DNA from: Bacteroidia bacterium | Lineage (GTDB): Bacteria > Bacteroidota > Bacteroidia > Bacteroidales > UBA932 | DNA length: 37,621 bases | Direction of reading: 5' to 3' | NCBI GenBank assembly: GCA_009929175.1 | Contig: SABC01000013.1 | Span: 1-37,621 of the forward strand | Shown here: positions 6,633-15,972 of the stretch, in pieces | Position numbering within the stretch: position 1 is the stretch's first letter | How the letters are laid out: every line of letters begins with the position of its first letter | Position numbers and translations under genes: made by a program | The notes under the pieces: generated by a model | What the model was told of the DNA's origin: nothing | Seen by the model: the letters and a program-made list of their open reading frames with translations, nothing else | The model's database searches: none

Positions 6633-8492
6633 TTAGCCAAATATAATCATTTCACAATTTTTACAATCAAATCCCAGACGGAATTTGCGCCCGTTGTTCT
6701 CAAGGTAAAGGGTCCCGACAGGCAGCGCAATACTCCCCGTTTGTTTGGGGTTATTGTGGTGCGGGCAAATTCCCAGCTCATACTTGATGCAATATTTACA
6801 CCTCATCAATTCTGCCATTTCCGGAGCATCCAACTCAAATGCAGCTCCTTTTACATTGGCACCCAGTTCTTTGTACAACTCCCGGGACAACCCGTTGGAT
6901 ATATTTGCCCTGTAATCCGCAACCTTTCCATCCAGCGGCCTTGAGTCCAGAGTGCCCTTGGGGACACCAGTAAAGGGAGTGAGGGAGGCTTTGTTCACCG
7001 GCTGTTGCTCCAACTCCAAGGCCAACTGCCTGCGCCACCCGTTTACCTGCGAAATAGGGTAAAACAACTGATTGTCTGTCACATAACGAGACACAATAAA
7101 GTTGTAGAGTCCTGCTCTTTTTTGTAATTGGGTGTAAACCGTCTCTTTTGCCTTTGCCGGTTCTTTTGCCGGCTCAAAGACACCAACGGCCACCACCTCT
7201 GCCCTCCTGCCATCCGGGGTTATGGCAACCAAAGTGGTAGTCCCCCCATCCGACTCAAATGTGAGAAGGGCATCAATTATCCTTTCGGGCATGTTTGCCT
7301 CAAGCTCCCGCTCAAACTCCTTATCAAAATTCCTGTAAATAAGCGAACCTTTTGGCACAGACATTTTTTGGTTTGCGGTAATGGTATCTCCCTCCGAAAC
7401 GCTCACCCGTAGTCCTTTCACCTCTCCCGACGGGGTTACTATGCACAACCCGTCGCCATTTACCAGCCTCACATTGGAGTCATGTGAGAAGAGCAGGTTC
7501 CCCGAGCAATCGGCAGAGACATTCCCTACCCTTCCTACAAGCTCTCCCAGCCCCTTTGCAGCAACGCCACTGTTCCAGCTGCCCCGTGCCCCGTCGGCAA
7601 AAAGGGTAGTGTACCCTCTGTTGAATGTATTCCCCGGCCGGGGGGTGAAACCCCCGTGAAGCCTGCCCAGGGATGCCTGGACAAACCGTTTGTCTTTCTC
7701 CATGAAAGCATCGGTCACCTTGCGGTAGTACCTTACAACATTCTTCACATAAGAGGCATCCTTGAGACGACCCTCTATCTTGAATGAGGTGACCCCCGCA
7801 TGAGCAAGTGCAGGAATATGCTCAGCAAGGTTCAGGTCTTTAAGGGAGAGGAGTGGTTTATTGCGGACCAGCACCTCCCCTTTGTCATTGACCAGGTTAA
7901 AGTTGTTGCGGCAGATCTGGGCACACTCGCCACGGTTACCGCTACGTCCGGTAATTCGGCTGCTTATATAGCACTGCCCGCTGTAGCTCACACACAAAGC
8001 CCCGTGTACAAAGCTCTCCAGCTCCACTGAGGTGTTCTCCCTGATCTCCCTGATCTGATCCAGCGAAAGCTCCCTTGCCAGAATGAGACGCGAAAAGCCG
8101 AGGCTCTCCAAAAACCTGGCTTGGTCCAGGCTCCTTATATTAGTCTGTGTTGAGGCAAAAACAGGCAGAGGGGGTAAACCCGCCTTGAGCAGCCCCAGGT
8201 CCTGAACTATCAAGGCATCACAACCCGCTTCGTAAACCTGTTTTGCAACCGAGAGGGCCGCCTCTGTCTCATTGTCGTACAAGATAGTATTTATGACCAC
8301 ATAGACCTTTACACCGTAAGTCCTTGCATATGTTGCCAGTTTTTCAATTTCGCCGACAGGATTCCCTGCAGACTCCCTGGCACCAAAACCGGGACCCGCT
8401 ATATAGAGAGAATCGGCACCGCAATTTATAGCTGCAATGCCGATTTCTCTGTTTTTTGCCGGAGCAAGGATCTCTAACCTCTCTAGTTGCAC
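6633..8492 (-). CDS. U32 family peptidase-like RNA hydroxylation protein (RlhA/YdcP type)
   Basis: 619-residue member of the U32 collagenase-like family with an extended C-terminal region of the DUF3656 type, which matches E. coli RlhA (YdcP, ~650 residues, 23S rRNA C2501 hydroxylation) better than the shorter TrhP. N-terminal TIM-barrel motifs include LEILAPAKN and ADSLYIAG. The signature FVHGALCVSYSGQC gives Cys167 and Cys174, with Cys190 and Cys194 completing a probable 4Fe-4S site. The C-terminus has further Cys pairs (KYCIKYELGIC; FDCKNCEM). The start overlaps the TPR gene by 10 bp. The RNA substrate is inferred from the family. Confidence 0.88.
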   Translation of the reverse strand: MQLERLEILAPAKNREIGIAAINCGADSLYIAGPGFGARESAGNPVGEIEKLATYARTYGVKVYVVINTILYDNETEAALSVAKQVYEAGCDALIVQDLGLLKAGLPPLPVFASTQTNIRSLDQARFLESLGFSRLILARELSLDQIREIRENTSVELESFVHGALCVSYSGQCYISSRITGRSGNRGECAQICRNNFNLVNDKGEVLVRNKPLLSLKDLNLAEHIPALAHAGVTSFKIEGRLKDASYVKNVVRYYRKVTDAFMEKDKRFVQASLGRLHGGFTPRPGNTFNRGYTTLFADGARGSWNSGVAAKGLGELVGRVGNVSADCSGNLLFSHDSNVRLVNGDGLCIVTPSGEVKGLRVSVSEGDTITANQKMSVPKGSLIYRNFDKEFERELEANMPERIIDALLTFESDGGTTTLVAITPDGRRAEVVAVGVFEPAKEPAKAKETVYTQLQKRAGLYNFIVSRYVTDNQLFYPISQVNGWRRQLALELEQQPVNKASLTPFTGVPKGTLDSRPLDGKVADYRANISNGLSRELYKELGANVKGAAFELDAPEMAELMRCKYCIKYELGICPHHNNPKQTGSIALPVGTLYLENNGRKFRLGFDCKNCEMIIFG

Positions 8493-9448
8493 TTTAGCTG
8501 TGTCTTCACTTTGTATTCTGCCATTTGCTTGTAAGTAGGGTCATTCACCAACTGCTTGTAGTAACCGCATGCTTTGGTATTGTCTCCCTTGGCCTCGTAC
8601 GAAGCAGCAAGGTTGTACATGATGCTGTTCTTGTCCCTTGCGTTGGGTTCCATGGTAAGGTAGCTGTCAAGCGCCTCGATGGCCTCGTCATATTTCTTGA
8701 GTTGAACACCGGCCAAACCTATCAGTTTGTGACCGTTTGAGGTAACATTGTATTCGTTTGCCTTTTTGGCGTTCTCGTATACCTCGTTCCATTTACGGGT
8801 CTTAACGGCAGCAGCCGACCTCTTGAGGTATATAACCGAAATCTGTCTGGGAGCGTTTGCTGTCTCTCCCAATTCCGAAGCTTTTTCAAATGCTGCAAGG
8901 GCTGCATCCTCGTCTTCCAGCTTAGACTGCGCAAGGCCGATCCTAAGATAGGCATCTTGGTTTTTCGGATCCATTGCAATCACCTTGTTGAACCCGGCGA
9001 TGGCCTCTGCCAGCTTGCCTTCGTTCAAAAGATTGGAAGCGTTTGCCATAAGCAATTGTAGTTTGAGATCGGCAACCTCTTCGGCAACACCCTCCACGTT
9101 GAACTTCTTTGCAGACTCTGCTGCCAGTGTAAGTTGTTCCAGGGACTGGTCAATGTTTCCCGCTGATGCCAGCTCTTTTCCGTAACGGAGGTAGATTTGC
9201 GGTAAAACCGATTTTGCCTCTGCAATCAATGTATTCCCTTCATCCCCGCGATCTTCTTCACTCAATGCCTCAAGCATTTTAAGCGCTTTGCTGAATGATT
9301 CTATGGCTGCAACATAGTTGCTCTCGCCGAGGGCTTTGGCTCCCGAATTGTACAATTCTGTTGCTGTTGCCATATCCTGCCCGTAAACGGCTGTAAGAGA
9401 GAACACGGACAAGAGACATACTGCCAAAAATGTCTTGATTTTCTTCAT
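8483..9448 (-). CDS. Periplasmic tetratricopeptide-repeat protein
   Basis: 321 residues with a clear signal peptide (MKKIKTFLAVCLLSVFSLTAVYGQ) and no lipobox, so probably soluble periplasmic. Several TPR units are readable: ~30-60 (ELYNSGAKALGESNYVAAIE), ~135-170 (ANASNLLNEGKLAEAIAGF...MDPKN) and ~240-300. Likely a protein-interaction scaffold; no catalytic motif. It is the first gene of the six-gene operon and is preceded by a good promoter match. Why an exported TPR protein leads an operon of cytoplasmic RNA and DNA genes is not clear from sequence. Confidence 0.85.
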   Translation of the reverse strand: MKKIKTFLAVCLLSVFSLTAVYGQDMATATELYNSGAKALGESNYVAAIESFSKALKMLEALSEEDRGDEGNTLIAEAKSVLPQIYLRYGKELASAGNIDQSLEQLTLAAESAKKFNVEGVAEEVADLKLQLLMANASNLLNEGKLAEAIAGFNKVIAMDPKNQDAYLRIGLAQSKLEDEDAALAAFEKASELGETANAPRQISVIYLKRSAAAVKTRKWNEVYENAKKANEYNVTSNGHKLIGLAGVQLKKYDEAIEALDSYLTMEPNARDKNSIMYNLAASYEAKGDNTKACGYYKQLVNDPTYKQMAEYKVKTQLKCN

Positions 9449-9500
9449 TGGTTAGTTTTTAAAAATGAACAATAAATAGTTTTAGTTTTAAGCGTAATCG

Positions 9501-9531
9501 CAAAAATAAAAAAATCGAACAAGTAATCAAA
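9501..9531 (-). promoter_or_regulatory. Promoter of the TPR-U32-holB-ricT-gldH-trmB operon
   Basis: On the minus strand TTTG (9528-9531), 19 bp, then TATTTTTG (9501-9508) matches the Bacteroidetes promoter TTTG-N19-21-TAnnTTTG. It sits 52 bp before the ATG at 9448. Confidence 0.65.
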
Positions 9532-9539
9532 ATAAAGTT

Positions 9540-9566
9540 TTTGATACAAAATATTGATTACATTTG
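9540..9566 (+). promoter_or_regulatory. Promoter of the M16 peptidase gene
   Basis: TACATTTG at 9559-9566 matches TAnnTTTG. A TTTG lies at 9540-9543, but the 15-bp gap is shorter than the usual 19-21. The ATG follows at 9600. Confidence 0.5.
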
Positions 9567-9599
9567 TACTATCGTAATAATCAAATCATAATAATATCA

Positions 9600-12416
9600 A
9601 TGAAAAGAATCGTATTAGCAGTGGCTTCGCTGTTCCTTTTTTTAGGAGCGATGGCCCAGATGCCCCCGACTCTGCCGCTTGATCCTAAAGTACGCAGTGG
9701 CAAGCTAGACAACGGACTCACTTACTTTATAATGCAAAATGCTGAACCCAAGGGGCAAGCAGAGTTTTACATTGCACAAAAGGTGGGAGCCATTCTGGAA
9801 GAGGAGAACCAGAGGGGTCTCGCCCACTTCCTGGAACACATGGCATTCAACGGAACCAAAAACTTTCCCGGCAACAAGGTAATTTCTTACCTGGAAACCA
9901 TCGGCGTCAAATTTGGTGCAAACCTCAACGCATATACCGCAGTGGACCAGACCGTCTACAACATCTCGGCAGTACCGGTAAGAAGGGAAGGGATAATTGA
10001 CTCATGCCTTCTTATCCTTCACGACTGGGCCAATGAGATCCTTTTGGAAGAGGAGGACATCGACAAAGAGCGTGGTGTTATCCGCGAAGAGCTACGCACC
10101 CGCAGCAATGCCCAGATGAGGATGATCGAAAAGATCCTCCCCGAAATCATGCCCGACAGCAAATATGCACACAGGTTGCCCGGCGGCCTGGTGGAGGTGA
10201 TTGACAATTTCACATACCAGGAACTCAGGGACTACTACGAAAAGTGGTACCGTCCCGATCTCCAAGGCATTATCATTGTTGGCGATATTGACCCCGATGC
10301 TATAGAGCAAAAGATCAAAAAAATGTTTGCCGACATACCAAAACCCGTGAACGCCTCAGAGAGGACAGAATTCGAAGTACCCGACAACAAAGGTGTGCTG
10401 GCAAGTGTTGCTTCTGACCCCGAAGCTACCTCCACTTCACTTATGCTTATGTACAAGAAAGATGCTATGCCCAAGGAGTTGCGCCCCACTACAACCTCCC
10501 TGGTATTCGGGTTCATGAACAGCATGGTTACCCGTATGCTAAACTCACGGCTGGCAGATATCACCCAAAAGGCAAACCCTCCCTTCACAGGTGCACGTGC
10601 ATCATACGGGGACCTCATCGTTTCCAATACAAAACAGGCTTTTGACATCAGTGCCAGCGCCAAGGATGGCGGGCTCGAAAGTGCACTCCGTGCCATAGTG
10701 ACCGAAGCCGAAAAAGTGAGAAGGTACGGCTTTACAGCCTCCGAACTCGAGAGGGCCAAAGCAAACTTCACCAGCTCGCTCGAGCAGATCTACAAAGAGA
10801 AGGACAAGCTTAACAGTGGCGTTTTCGTAGAACAAATCCTTAACCACTTCCTCACAGGTGAGGCCTATCCCGGAATTGAGGCAGAGTATGCAATCATGCA
10901 ACAGATCATGCCAATGATCACACTCGAACAAATCAACGCCTATGCAATGTCTCTGCCTACCGAAGATAATGTATTGCTTGCTGTGATGATGCCCGAAAAG
11001 GAGGGCCTTGCAATACCAACAAAAGAGGAATTGATTGCAATATTTGAATCTGCCAGGAGTGCAGAGGTTGCCCCTTACGAAGAGAGTGTTTCCAACGAGC
11101 CACTTATCTCCCAGGCACCTGCCGCTGGCAAGGTTATCTCCGAAGTAAAAGAACCGATGAGCAACTCTGTGGTATGGAACCTTTCCAATGGTGCCACTGT
11201 GGTTGTCAAAAAAACCGACTTCAAGGAAGACCAGATCTTAATGAACGCATCCAGCAAAGGTGGTTTCTCCCTGTTTGACATCAACGACATCGTAAGCTCC
11301 AAAGTGGTTTCGGACGTTATTTCTGTAGGCGGCCTTGGCAACTTCAGCTCTTCGGACCTGAGGAAGGTGCTGGCCGGCAAAAATGCCTCAGTACGCGCAA
11401 GCATCGGCCTTACCAGTGAAACAATCGGTGGCAGTTGTGCTCCAAAAGACCTTGAGACATTCATGCAGCTGGTGCACCTGAGCTTTACATCTATCCGCCA
11501 GGACGACGAAGCTTTCCAATCATGGCAAAGCAGGGTGGAGGCCCAACTCAAGAATGCAGAGGCAAATCCAATGACAGCCTTTTCCGACTCACTCCAAAAG
11601 ACACTCTACAACAACAGTCCCTACGCAAAAAGACTCAATACCGAAATGCTCGCCAACGTGAACTACGAAAGGACCCTCAACCTGGGTCGTGAGAGGTTTG
11701 CAAATGCAGCCGATTTCGTATTCACTTTTGTAGGTAACATCGATGAGGCCCAACTCAAGGATTATGTCGAGACCTACATAGGATCGCTGCCTGCAAACAA
11801 GGGTCGCAAGGAAAACTGGAACATTGTGGACCGCCACACCGTAAAAGGTGTTCTTACAAAAGAGTTCACAAAAGAGATGCAGACTCCCAAATCTACAGTT
11901 TACAGCATCTATACCGGCAACGTTCCATACACTATCGAGAACAACATCCTGGCAAACATGGCATCCCAGGTGTTCGACATGGTCTTTACCCGCACCATCA
12001 GGGAACAGGAGCAAGGCACATACGGAGTAGGTGTAGATATGGACATGAGTTATTATCCCGATGATAATTTCACTTTCCTCTTTGGTTTTGACACCGACGT
12101 AGCCCTCAAGGAGAGGTTGCTCAAAAGGGCCTATACCGAAATCGAGAATGTGATCGCAACCGGTATTTCCCAGGAAGATTTCAACAAAATCCTGGAGTAC
12201 ATGAACAAAAACTATGAGCAGAACCTCAGGGAAAACAACTACTGGTTGTCGGTTATCAACACCCGATTCCTTATCGGGAAAGACATGCACACAACCTACA
12301 AGGCCACCCTGGATTCCATCACCCCCGAAAAACTCCATAACTTTGTCAAAAACATGTTCTCTTCGGGGAACCGTCTCGAAGTTATCATGAACGGGGTTGC
12401 ACCTGCAGCCAAGTAA
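9600..12416 (+). CDS. Secreted M16 family zinc metallopeptidase
   Basis: 938 residues from ATG 9600, which places a signal peptide (MKRIVLAVASLFLFLGAMAQ) at the N-terminus; the longer ORF start at 9564 overlaps the promoter. The inverted zinc motif H76-F-L-E79-H80 is intact and the third ligand Glu157 lies 77 residues after His80 in ERGVIREE, as in pitrilysin. The second half (~500-938) repeats the M16 fold without HxxEH, the usual inactive partner of a two-domain clamshell. A periplasmic peptide-degrading role is expected from the family; the substrate is unknown. The DUF3109 gene follows by 33 bp on the same strand. Confidence 0.93.
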   Translation: MKRIVLAVASLFLFLGAMAQMPPTLPLDPKVRSGKLDNGLTYFIMQNAEPKGQAEFYIAQKVGAILEEENQRGLAHFLEHMAFNGTKNFPGNKVISYLETIGVKFGANLNAYTAVDQTVYNISAVPVRREGIIDSCLLILHDWANEILLEEEDIDKERGVIREELRTRSNAQMRMIEKILPEIMPDSKYAHRLPGGLVEVIDNFTYQELRDYYEKWYRPDLQGIIIVGDIDPDAIEQKIKKMFADIPKPVNASERTEFEVPDNKGVLASVASDPEATSTSLMLMYKKDAMPKELRPTTTSLVFGFMNSMVTRMLNSRLADITQKANPPFTGARASYGDLIVSNTKQAFDISASAKDGGLESALRAIVTEAEKVRRYGFTASELERAKANFTSSLEQIYKEKDKLNSGVFVEQILNHFLTGEAYPGIEAEYAIMQQIMPMITLEQINAYAMSLPTEDNVLLAVMMPEKEGLAIPTKEELIAIFESARSAEVAPYEESVSNEPLISQAPAAGKVISEVKEPMSNSVVWNLSNGATVVVKKTDFKEDQILMNASSKGGFSLFDINDIVSSKVVSDVISVGGLGNFSSSDLRKVLAGKNASVRASIGLTSETIGGSCAPKDLETFMQLVHLSFTSIRQDDEAFQSWQSRVEAQLKNAEANPMTAFSDSLQKTLYNNSPYAKRLNTEMLANVNYERTLNLGRERFANAADFVFTFVGNIDEAQLKDYVETYIGSLPANKGRKENWNIVDRHTVKGVLTKEFTKEMQTPKSTVYSIYTGNVPYTIENNILANMASQVFDMVFTRTIREQEQGTYGVGVDMDMSYYPDDNFTFLFGFDTDVALKERLLKRAYTEIENVIATGISQEDFNKILEYMNKNYEQNLRENNYWLSVINTRFLIGKDMHTTYKATLDSITPEKLHNFVKNMFSSGNRLEVIMNGVAPAAK

Positions 12417-12449
12417 ACCAAGTTAAATCAATTGAATTCAATCCAGGAT

Positions 12450-13052
12450 ATGATCCGACCCACAGTTATCGAAATTGACAACATCCTTGTTTCTTCGGAA
12501 ATCTTTACCGAAAAGTTTATTTGTGATATTCCCAAATGCCATGGTGCATGTTGCATCATTGGCGACAGCGGAGCACCACTGGAACAAGGGGAGTGTGATA
12601 TTTTGACAGGTGAGCTTGAATCAATATCCCCTTATCTCAGGAATGAGGGGATCCTCTCCGTCAAGGAGCAGGGTCCCTTTATCCGGGATATTGAAGGAGA
12701 CCTCGTTACCCCGCTAATTAAAGGAGAGGAGTGCGCCTACACTGTGTTTGACAAAGAAAACAACTGCTTTTGCGGCATTGAGATGGCACACAGGGCCCGT
12801 GTTACAAATTTTCGGAAGCCCGTCTCCTGCTGGCTGTATCCAATCAGGGTCACCAACCTCTCAAACGGGATGAAGGCACTTAACCTGCACCAGTGGCACA
12901 TTTGTGTTGACGCCTATGTCAAAGGCAAAAAAGAGGGTGTACCCGTGTTCCGGTTTTTACAAGAGCCCTTGACTGCCGCATTTGGCAAAGGGTTTTACGA
13001 CAAGCTGGAAGAGGCATACCGACTCCTGCTCAGGAATACGGAATCTAAATGA
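12450..13052 (+). CDS. DUF3109 family cysteine-rich protein
   Basis: 200 residues from ATG 12450; a TTG at 12432 is a less likely alternative. Family features: early IEIDNILVSSEIF, then C25 and the KCHGACC cluster (C30, C34, C35), C49, and later Cys in ECAY, NCFC, VSCWLYPI and HICVDAY. The pattern resembles the YkgJ-type zinc/iron-binding cysteine proteins, so a metal site is likely, but no activity is established. It is convergent with the polyprenyl synthase gene, overlapping its stop by 8 bp. Confidence 0.88.
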   Translation: MIRPTVIEIDNILVSSEIFTEKFICDIPKCHGACCIIGDSGAPLEQGECDILTGELESISPYLRNEGILSVKEQGPFIRDIEGDLVTPLIKGEECAYTVFDKENNCFCGIEMAHRARVTNFRKPVSCWLYPIRVTNLSNGMKALNLHQWHICVDAYVKGKKEGVPVFRFLQEPLTAAFGKGFYDKLEEAYRLLLRNTESK

Positions 13053-14019
13053 TCCTTTCGCCCACATACCGGGCAACCCTTTCCAATTCAAACTTATAGA
13101 CAGAATTTTCAAGAATAGACAAAGCTTCGATTGCTTTGTCGGAGTGCTCGCACAACACACTCTGCGCACAGCCCACCCCGTCATACTCATCCACAAAAGC
13201 AAAGGTTCTTTGTACCAGCGTAGGATCACCCTCCCGGGACTCCTTTATGAAAGATAGTATGGAGTTTCCTCTCTCTTTACCGGCGGTGTTGAGCGCGCAA
13301 ATCAAAGGGAGTGTAAGTTTCTTTTCCCGTATATCCGTACCGGCATTCTTTCCGGTGTCCAGGTCGGGCATATAATCAAAGATATCGTCCCTGATCTGGA
13401 ATGCCACCCCCAAATGGTAGGCATACCTCTCCATGCAGTTTACGACCTTCTCCGGAGCACCGGCCGAATAGGCAGCCCCTGCGATTGCTGCAATAAACAG
13501 GCTGGAGGTCTTCTTGGAAATTATCGAGAGATAATCCTCTTTTGTGGTATCCAGGCTGGTTGCCTTTTGCATTTGCAGCAACTCTCCCTCCGACAGATCC
13601 TGTACTGCCTTGGTATAAAACCCCATCAGTTTGTTATCGTTTTGGGAAACCAGCAGTGACAAGGCTTTGGCCAGCCAATAGTCTCCGGTCAGTACCGATG
13701 ATGCCGGGGAAAAACGGGACTGCACGGTCTGGGACCCCCTTCTTTGGGGTGCATCATCTGCCACATCGTCATGCAACAGGGTGGCTGTATGTATCATCTC
13801 TGCAACAGCTGCACACCTGTATGTTTTTTCGTCCGGAGTCCCGCAGGCCATACCCGACAAAAGGCTCAAAAGAGGACGCAATTGCTTTCCCTTTATGTCG
13901 TGCAAGTATTCATTGATTGTGTTAAGCAGGAATACCTCGCTTTCCAGGGTAGATCTTATCAGGTCGTTCACCCTCCGGAGCCCGGGAGCCACAGAGTCCT
14001 TTATCTCATTAATATCCAT
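13045..14019 (-). CDS. Long-chain polyprenyl diphosphate synthase
   Basis: 324-residue trans-prenyltransferase that adds isopentenyl diphosphate units to allylic diphosphates, supplying the side chain of menaquinone. First Asp-rich motif D84-D-V-A-D88 in LLHDDVADDAPQRRG; second motif D211-D-I-F-D215. Residue 79, fifth upstream of the first motif, is Ala rather than an aromatic, which is characteristic of long-chain enzymes because the product tunnel is not blocked. Exact chain length cannot be read. It follows the LOG gene by 19 bp and is probably last in the trxA-led operon. Confidence 0.9.
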   Translation of the reverse strand: MDINEIKDSVAPGLRRVNDLIRSTLESEVFLLNTINEYLHDIKGKQLRPLLSLLSGMACGTPDEKTYRCAAVAEMIHTATLLHDDVADDAPQRRGSQTVQSRFSPASSVLTGDYWLAKALSLLVSQNDNKLMGFYTKAVQDLSEGELLQMQKATSLDTTKEDYLSIISKKTSSLFIAAIAGAAYSAGAPEKVVNCMERYAYHLGVAFQIRDDIFDYMPDLDTGKNAGTDIREKKLTLPLICALNTAGKERGNSILSFIKESREGDPTLVQRTFAFVDEYDGVGCAQSVLCEHSDKAIEALSILENSVYKFELERVARYVGERII

Positions 14020-14038
14020 TAATAATCTGTTTCTAAAG

Positions 14039-14638
14039 TTATACCGGCAGGTAGTGGGCTATTTCCAATGTTCCCTTGGCAGAGCCGCACACAGCCTCCA
14101 CAAGCTCCTCCACGGTACTTACAACAATCCATCCTTTGGTGTAGTTCGAATTCATAACCTTGCATTCTACAAAATGGTCAAACAATTCCAAAAGCTTGTC
14201 GTAAAAACCATCCTGGTTAAACAACACCACAACTCCGTCGAACCTGCCCAGCCTTTTGAGAGTCAATGTTTCCAGTAATTCCTCCAAGGTACCCAGCCCT
14301 CCGGGGAAAGCGACTACGGCGTCGCAGTCCTTGCGCAACAACTCTTTCCTCTCACTCATTGTATCGGTAACAACAAGATTGTCGATCCCGGTATGGTGTA
14401 GCTCCAGCTCCCCCATGAACCTTGGGATAACACCCTCGACCTTTCCCTTGCCACGACCGCATTGCTGTTCCTGCAACATGGTATCGATTATGATACCCAT
14501 CAGGCCACGGATGCTTCCTCCGCAAACCACAGTGAAATTCAAAAGGGAGGCCGCCCTTGCAAAGGTAGCGGCGGCCTCCCTGTATTTACTTTCCAGGATA
14601 TTGCTGGAAGAACAATAGATGCAAACCCGTTTTGACAT
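14039..14638 (-). CDS. LOG family nucleotide phosphoribohydrolase-like protein
   Basis: 199 residues from ATG 14638 (MSKRVCIYCSSS); the open frame extends upstream but over the preceding gene. LOG signatures are present: CGGSIRGLMG (39-48), ERK at 96-98, and PGGLGTLEE at 112-120 with the catalytic Glu. Plant LOGs release cytokinin bases from their riboside monophosphates; bacterial members act as nucleoside 5'-monophosphate phosphoribohydrolases, often with housekeeping substrates. No cytokinin pathway gene is nearby, so a nucleotide-salvage role is the safer reading. It starts 10 bp after the barrel gene. Confidence 0.9.
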   Translation of the reverse strand: MSKRVCIYCSSSNILESKYREAAATFARAASLLNFTVVCGGSIRGLMGIIIDTMLQEQQCGRGKGKVEGVIPRFMGELELHHTGIDNLVVTDTMSERKELLRKDCDAVVAFPGGLGTLEELLETLTLKRLGRFDGVVVLFNQDGFYDKLLELFDHFVECKVMNSNYTKGWIVVSTVEELVEAVCGSAKGTLEIAHYLPV

Positions 14639-14648
14639 GGCTGCCGGA

Positions 14649-15245
14649 TTAGAACATCCAGGCCACGGAAAGCTGGAAGCCCTCCATCTTGCCATTCTTG
14701 AATGTCTCACCGTTGATTGGACGTGAGGTGGCATCCTGGAGTTTACCCAAACCCCAGACATATTTCCCGGATACCTGGATTTTCCAGATATCAATACCTC
14801 CTCCAAGTGCATAACCGTAATCGACCCTGTTGATATCCTTCCAGCCGGCGTCCGCAAACATGTCTCCTTTACCAATGGCATAGGAGAGGAATGGAGAGAA
14901 CATTACAAAGGGACGGAACAACAGAAGGTCCAGGCCAAGCTGTATGTTGACAGGCAAAGTAAGGTAGTCCAGGTAAATGCTTTGCGACGGGTCGGTACTG
15001 TTCTCGCTCTGCTTCCTGACCAACAAAAGCTCGGGTTGTATCGCAAATCCAAGGAACGGAACCTTGGCCTGGTATGTCAAACCAAGGTGGTAGCCGGTCT
15101 TGCTGTTCCAGGTGGCATCAGTGTCTTCTGTAATATCTTTGGGAGAGTTAAAGTTCAACCCCCCCTTTATGCCTAAACGCCCCTGAGACCATAAAAGCCC
15201 GCCGACAATAAACATAAACAGAACAAGGGTTGTGATCTTTTTCAT
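14649..15245 (-). CDS. Outer-membrane beta-barrel protein (PorT/OMP_b-brl type)
   Basis: 198 residues with signal peptide MKKITTLVLFMFIVGGLLWSQ, then RLGIKGGLNF and alternating hydrophobic strands ending in an aromatic (VAWMF), as expected for BAM-assembled barrels. Length and the ...AIQPELLLVRK... and DYLTLPVNIQ strands fit the small Bacteroidetes porin-family barrel, probably eight strands. No ligand can be inferred. It lies 12 bp downstream of trxA and 10 bp upstream of the LOG gene. Confidence 0.85.
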   Translation of the reverse strand: MKKITTLVLFMFIVGGLLWSQGRLGIKGGLNFNSPKDITEDTDATWNSKTGYHLGLTYQAKVPFLGFAIQPELLLVRKQSENSTDPSQSIYLDYLTLPVNIQLGLDLLLFRPFVMFSPFLSYAIGKGDMFADAGWKDINRVDYGYALGGGIDIWKIQVSGKYVWGLGKLQDATSRPINGETFKNGKMEGFQLSVAWMF

Positions 15246-15257
15246 GATTGATTGTTT

Positions 15258-15575
15258 TTACATTAAAGAGTTTATCTTTGATACTATCGCCGATTTTGTT
15301 GTGGATCCTACTATCTTGTCTTTGAGTTCGCCATCTTTGAAAAACAAAATTGTAGGTATGTTGCGGATCCCGTATTTGACCGGAACCTCTTCACTTGAAT
15401 CCACATCGCATTTTGCAATTACGGCTTTGCCCTCGTACTCAGCTGCAAGCTCCTCTATGATAGGGCCGATCATCCTGCATGGGCCACACCATGGAGCCCA
15501 AAAATCCACCACAGCCGGTTTGTCGGTTTTCAATATTACTTCATTAAAGTTCGAATCATTAACTGCTATTGCCAT
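15258..15575 (-). CDS. trxA: Thioredoxin
   Basis: 105-residue thioredoxin with active site W29-C-G-P-C33, the cis-Pro loop in IRNIPTI, and no signal peptide, so cytoplasmic. It reduces protein disulfides using thioredoxin reductase, which is not in this window. It heads the trxA-barrel-LOG-prenyl synthase run. The AT-rich 85-bp upstream gap contains the terminator of the efflux operon; I find no good TAnnTTTG box on this strand, so its promoter is unassigned. Confidence 0.97.
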   Translation of the reverse strand: MAIAVNDSNFNEVILKTDKPAVVDFWAPWCGPCRMIGPIIEELAAEYEGKAVIAKCDVDSSEEVPVKYGIRNIPTILFFKDGELKDKIVGSTTKSAIVSKINSLM

Positions 15576-15645
15576 TATTTTAAATTTTAGTATTAAACAT
15601 TATATGAGTGCTAAATTAAAGGATTTTTTAATAATATCCTAAATT

Positions 15646-15676
15646 TAAAAAAAGACCCGGTCATATAACCGAGTCT
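15646..15676 (-). terminator. Intrinsic terminator of the efflux operon
   Basis: On the minus strand a 9-bp stem (AGACTCGGT 15676-15668 with ACCGGGTCT 15661-15653, one G-T pair) with loop TATATG is followed by a T-run. The stem includes the stop codon of the preceding gene. Confidence 0.85.
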
Positions 15677-15954
15677 GCTTCCCACACAAACGCCCTGAGG
15701 CCTTGTTGTTCGGCATTGGCATTTGCCTCCTTCAATTCACGTACCAGCGGCTCCAGCTGCTGTTCGGTGACTATCGCAAGGGTTGCCATATTCTTGGAGG
15801 GCCAGGCGTGGGTGCCGTAGTGGGGCTCGCCTCTATGCGAACCCCTCCCCTGCACATCTGTCCATTTGGTAAACCCTCTAATTGTACATTTATCCAGGAT
15901 ATCCATCACCACCGATGAGTGGGCCTGGTTGTATACTATCATGATTGCTTTCAT
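15661..15954 (-). CDS. PG0541-family transporter-associated small protein
   Basis: 97 residues, soluble, no signal peptide. The start MKAIMIVYNQA and the ending FVWEADSVI, with a central RGFTKWTDVQGRGS and HYGTHAWPSKN, fit the PG0541-type family found next to RND pumps in Bacteroidetes. Spacing and fold pattern (beta-alpha-beta, GxG loop, second helix LEPLVRELKEANA) resemble the ferredoxin-like fold of P-II signalling proteins; the P-II relation is inference. It is 18 bp after the pump gene and its stop codon sits in the operon terminator. A modulatory role on the pump is plausible but unproven. Confidence 0.8.
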   Translation of the reverse strand: MKAIMIVYNQAHSSVVMDILDKCTIRGFTKWTDVQGRGSHRGEPHYGTHAWPSKNMATLAIVTEQQLEPLVRELKEANANAEQQGLRAFVWEADSVI

Positions 15955-15972
15955 CTCTTAAGGTATTTGTTT

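Noticed and set aside
11589-12338. 249-residue ORF antisense to the M16 peptidase
   Set aside because: It is a shadow frame of a gene with clear family motifs; no recognisable product.
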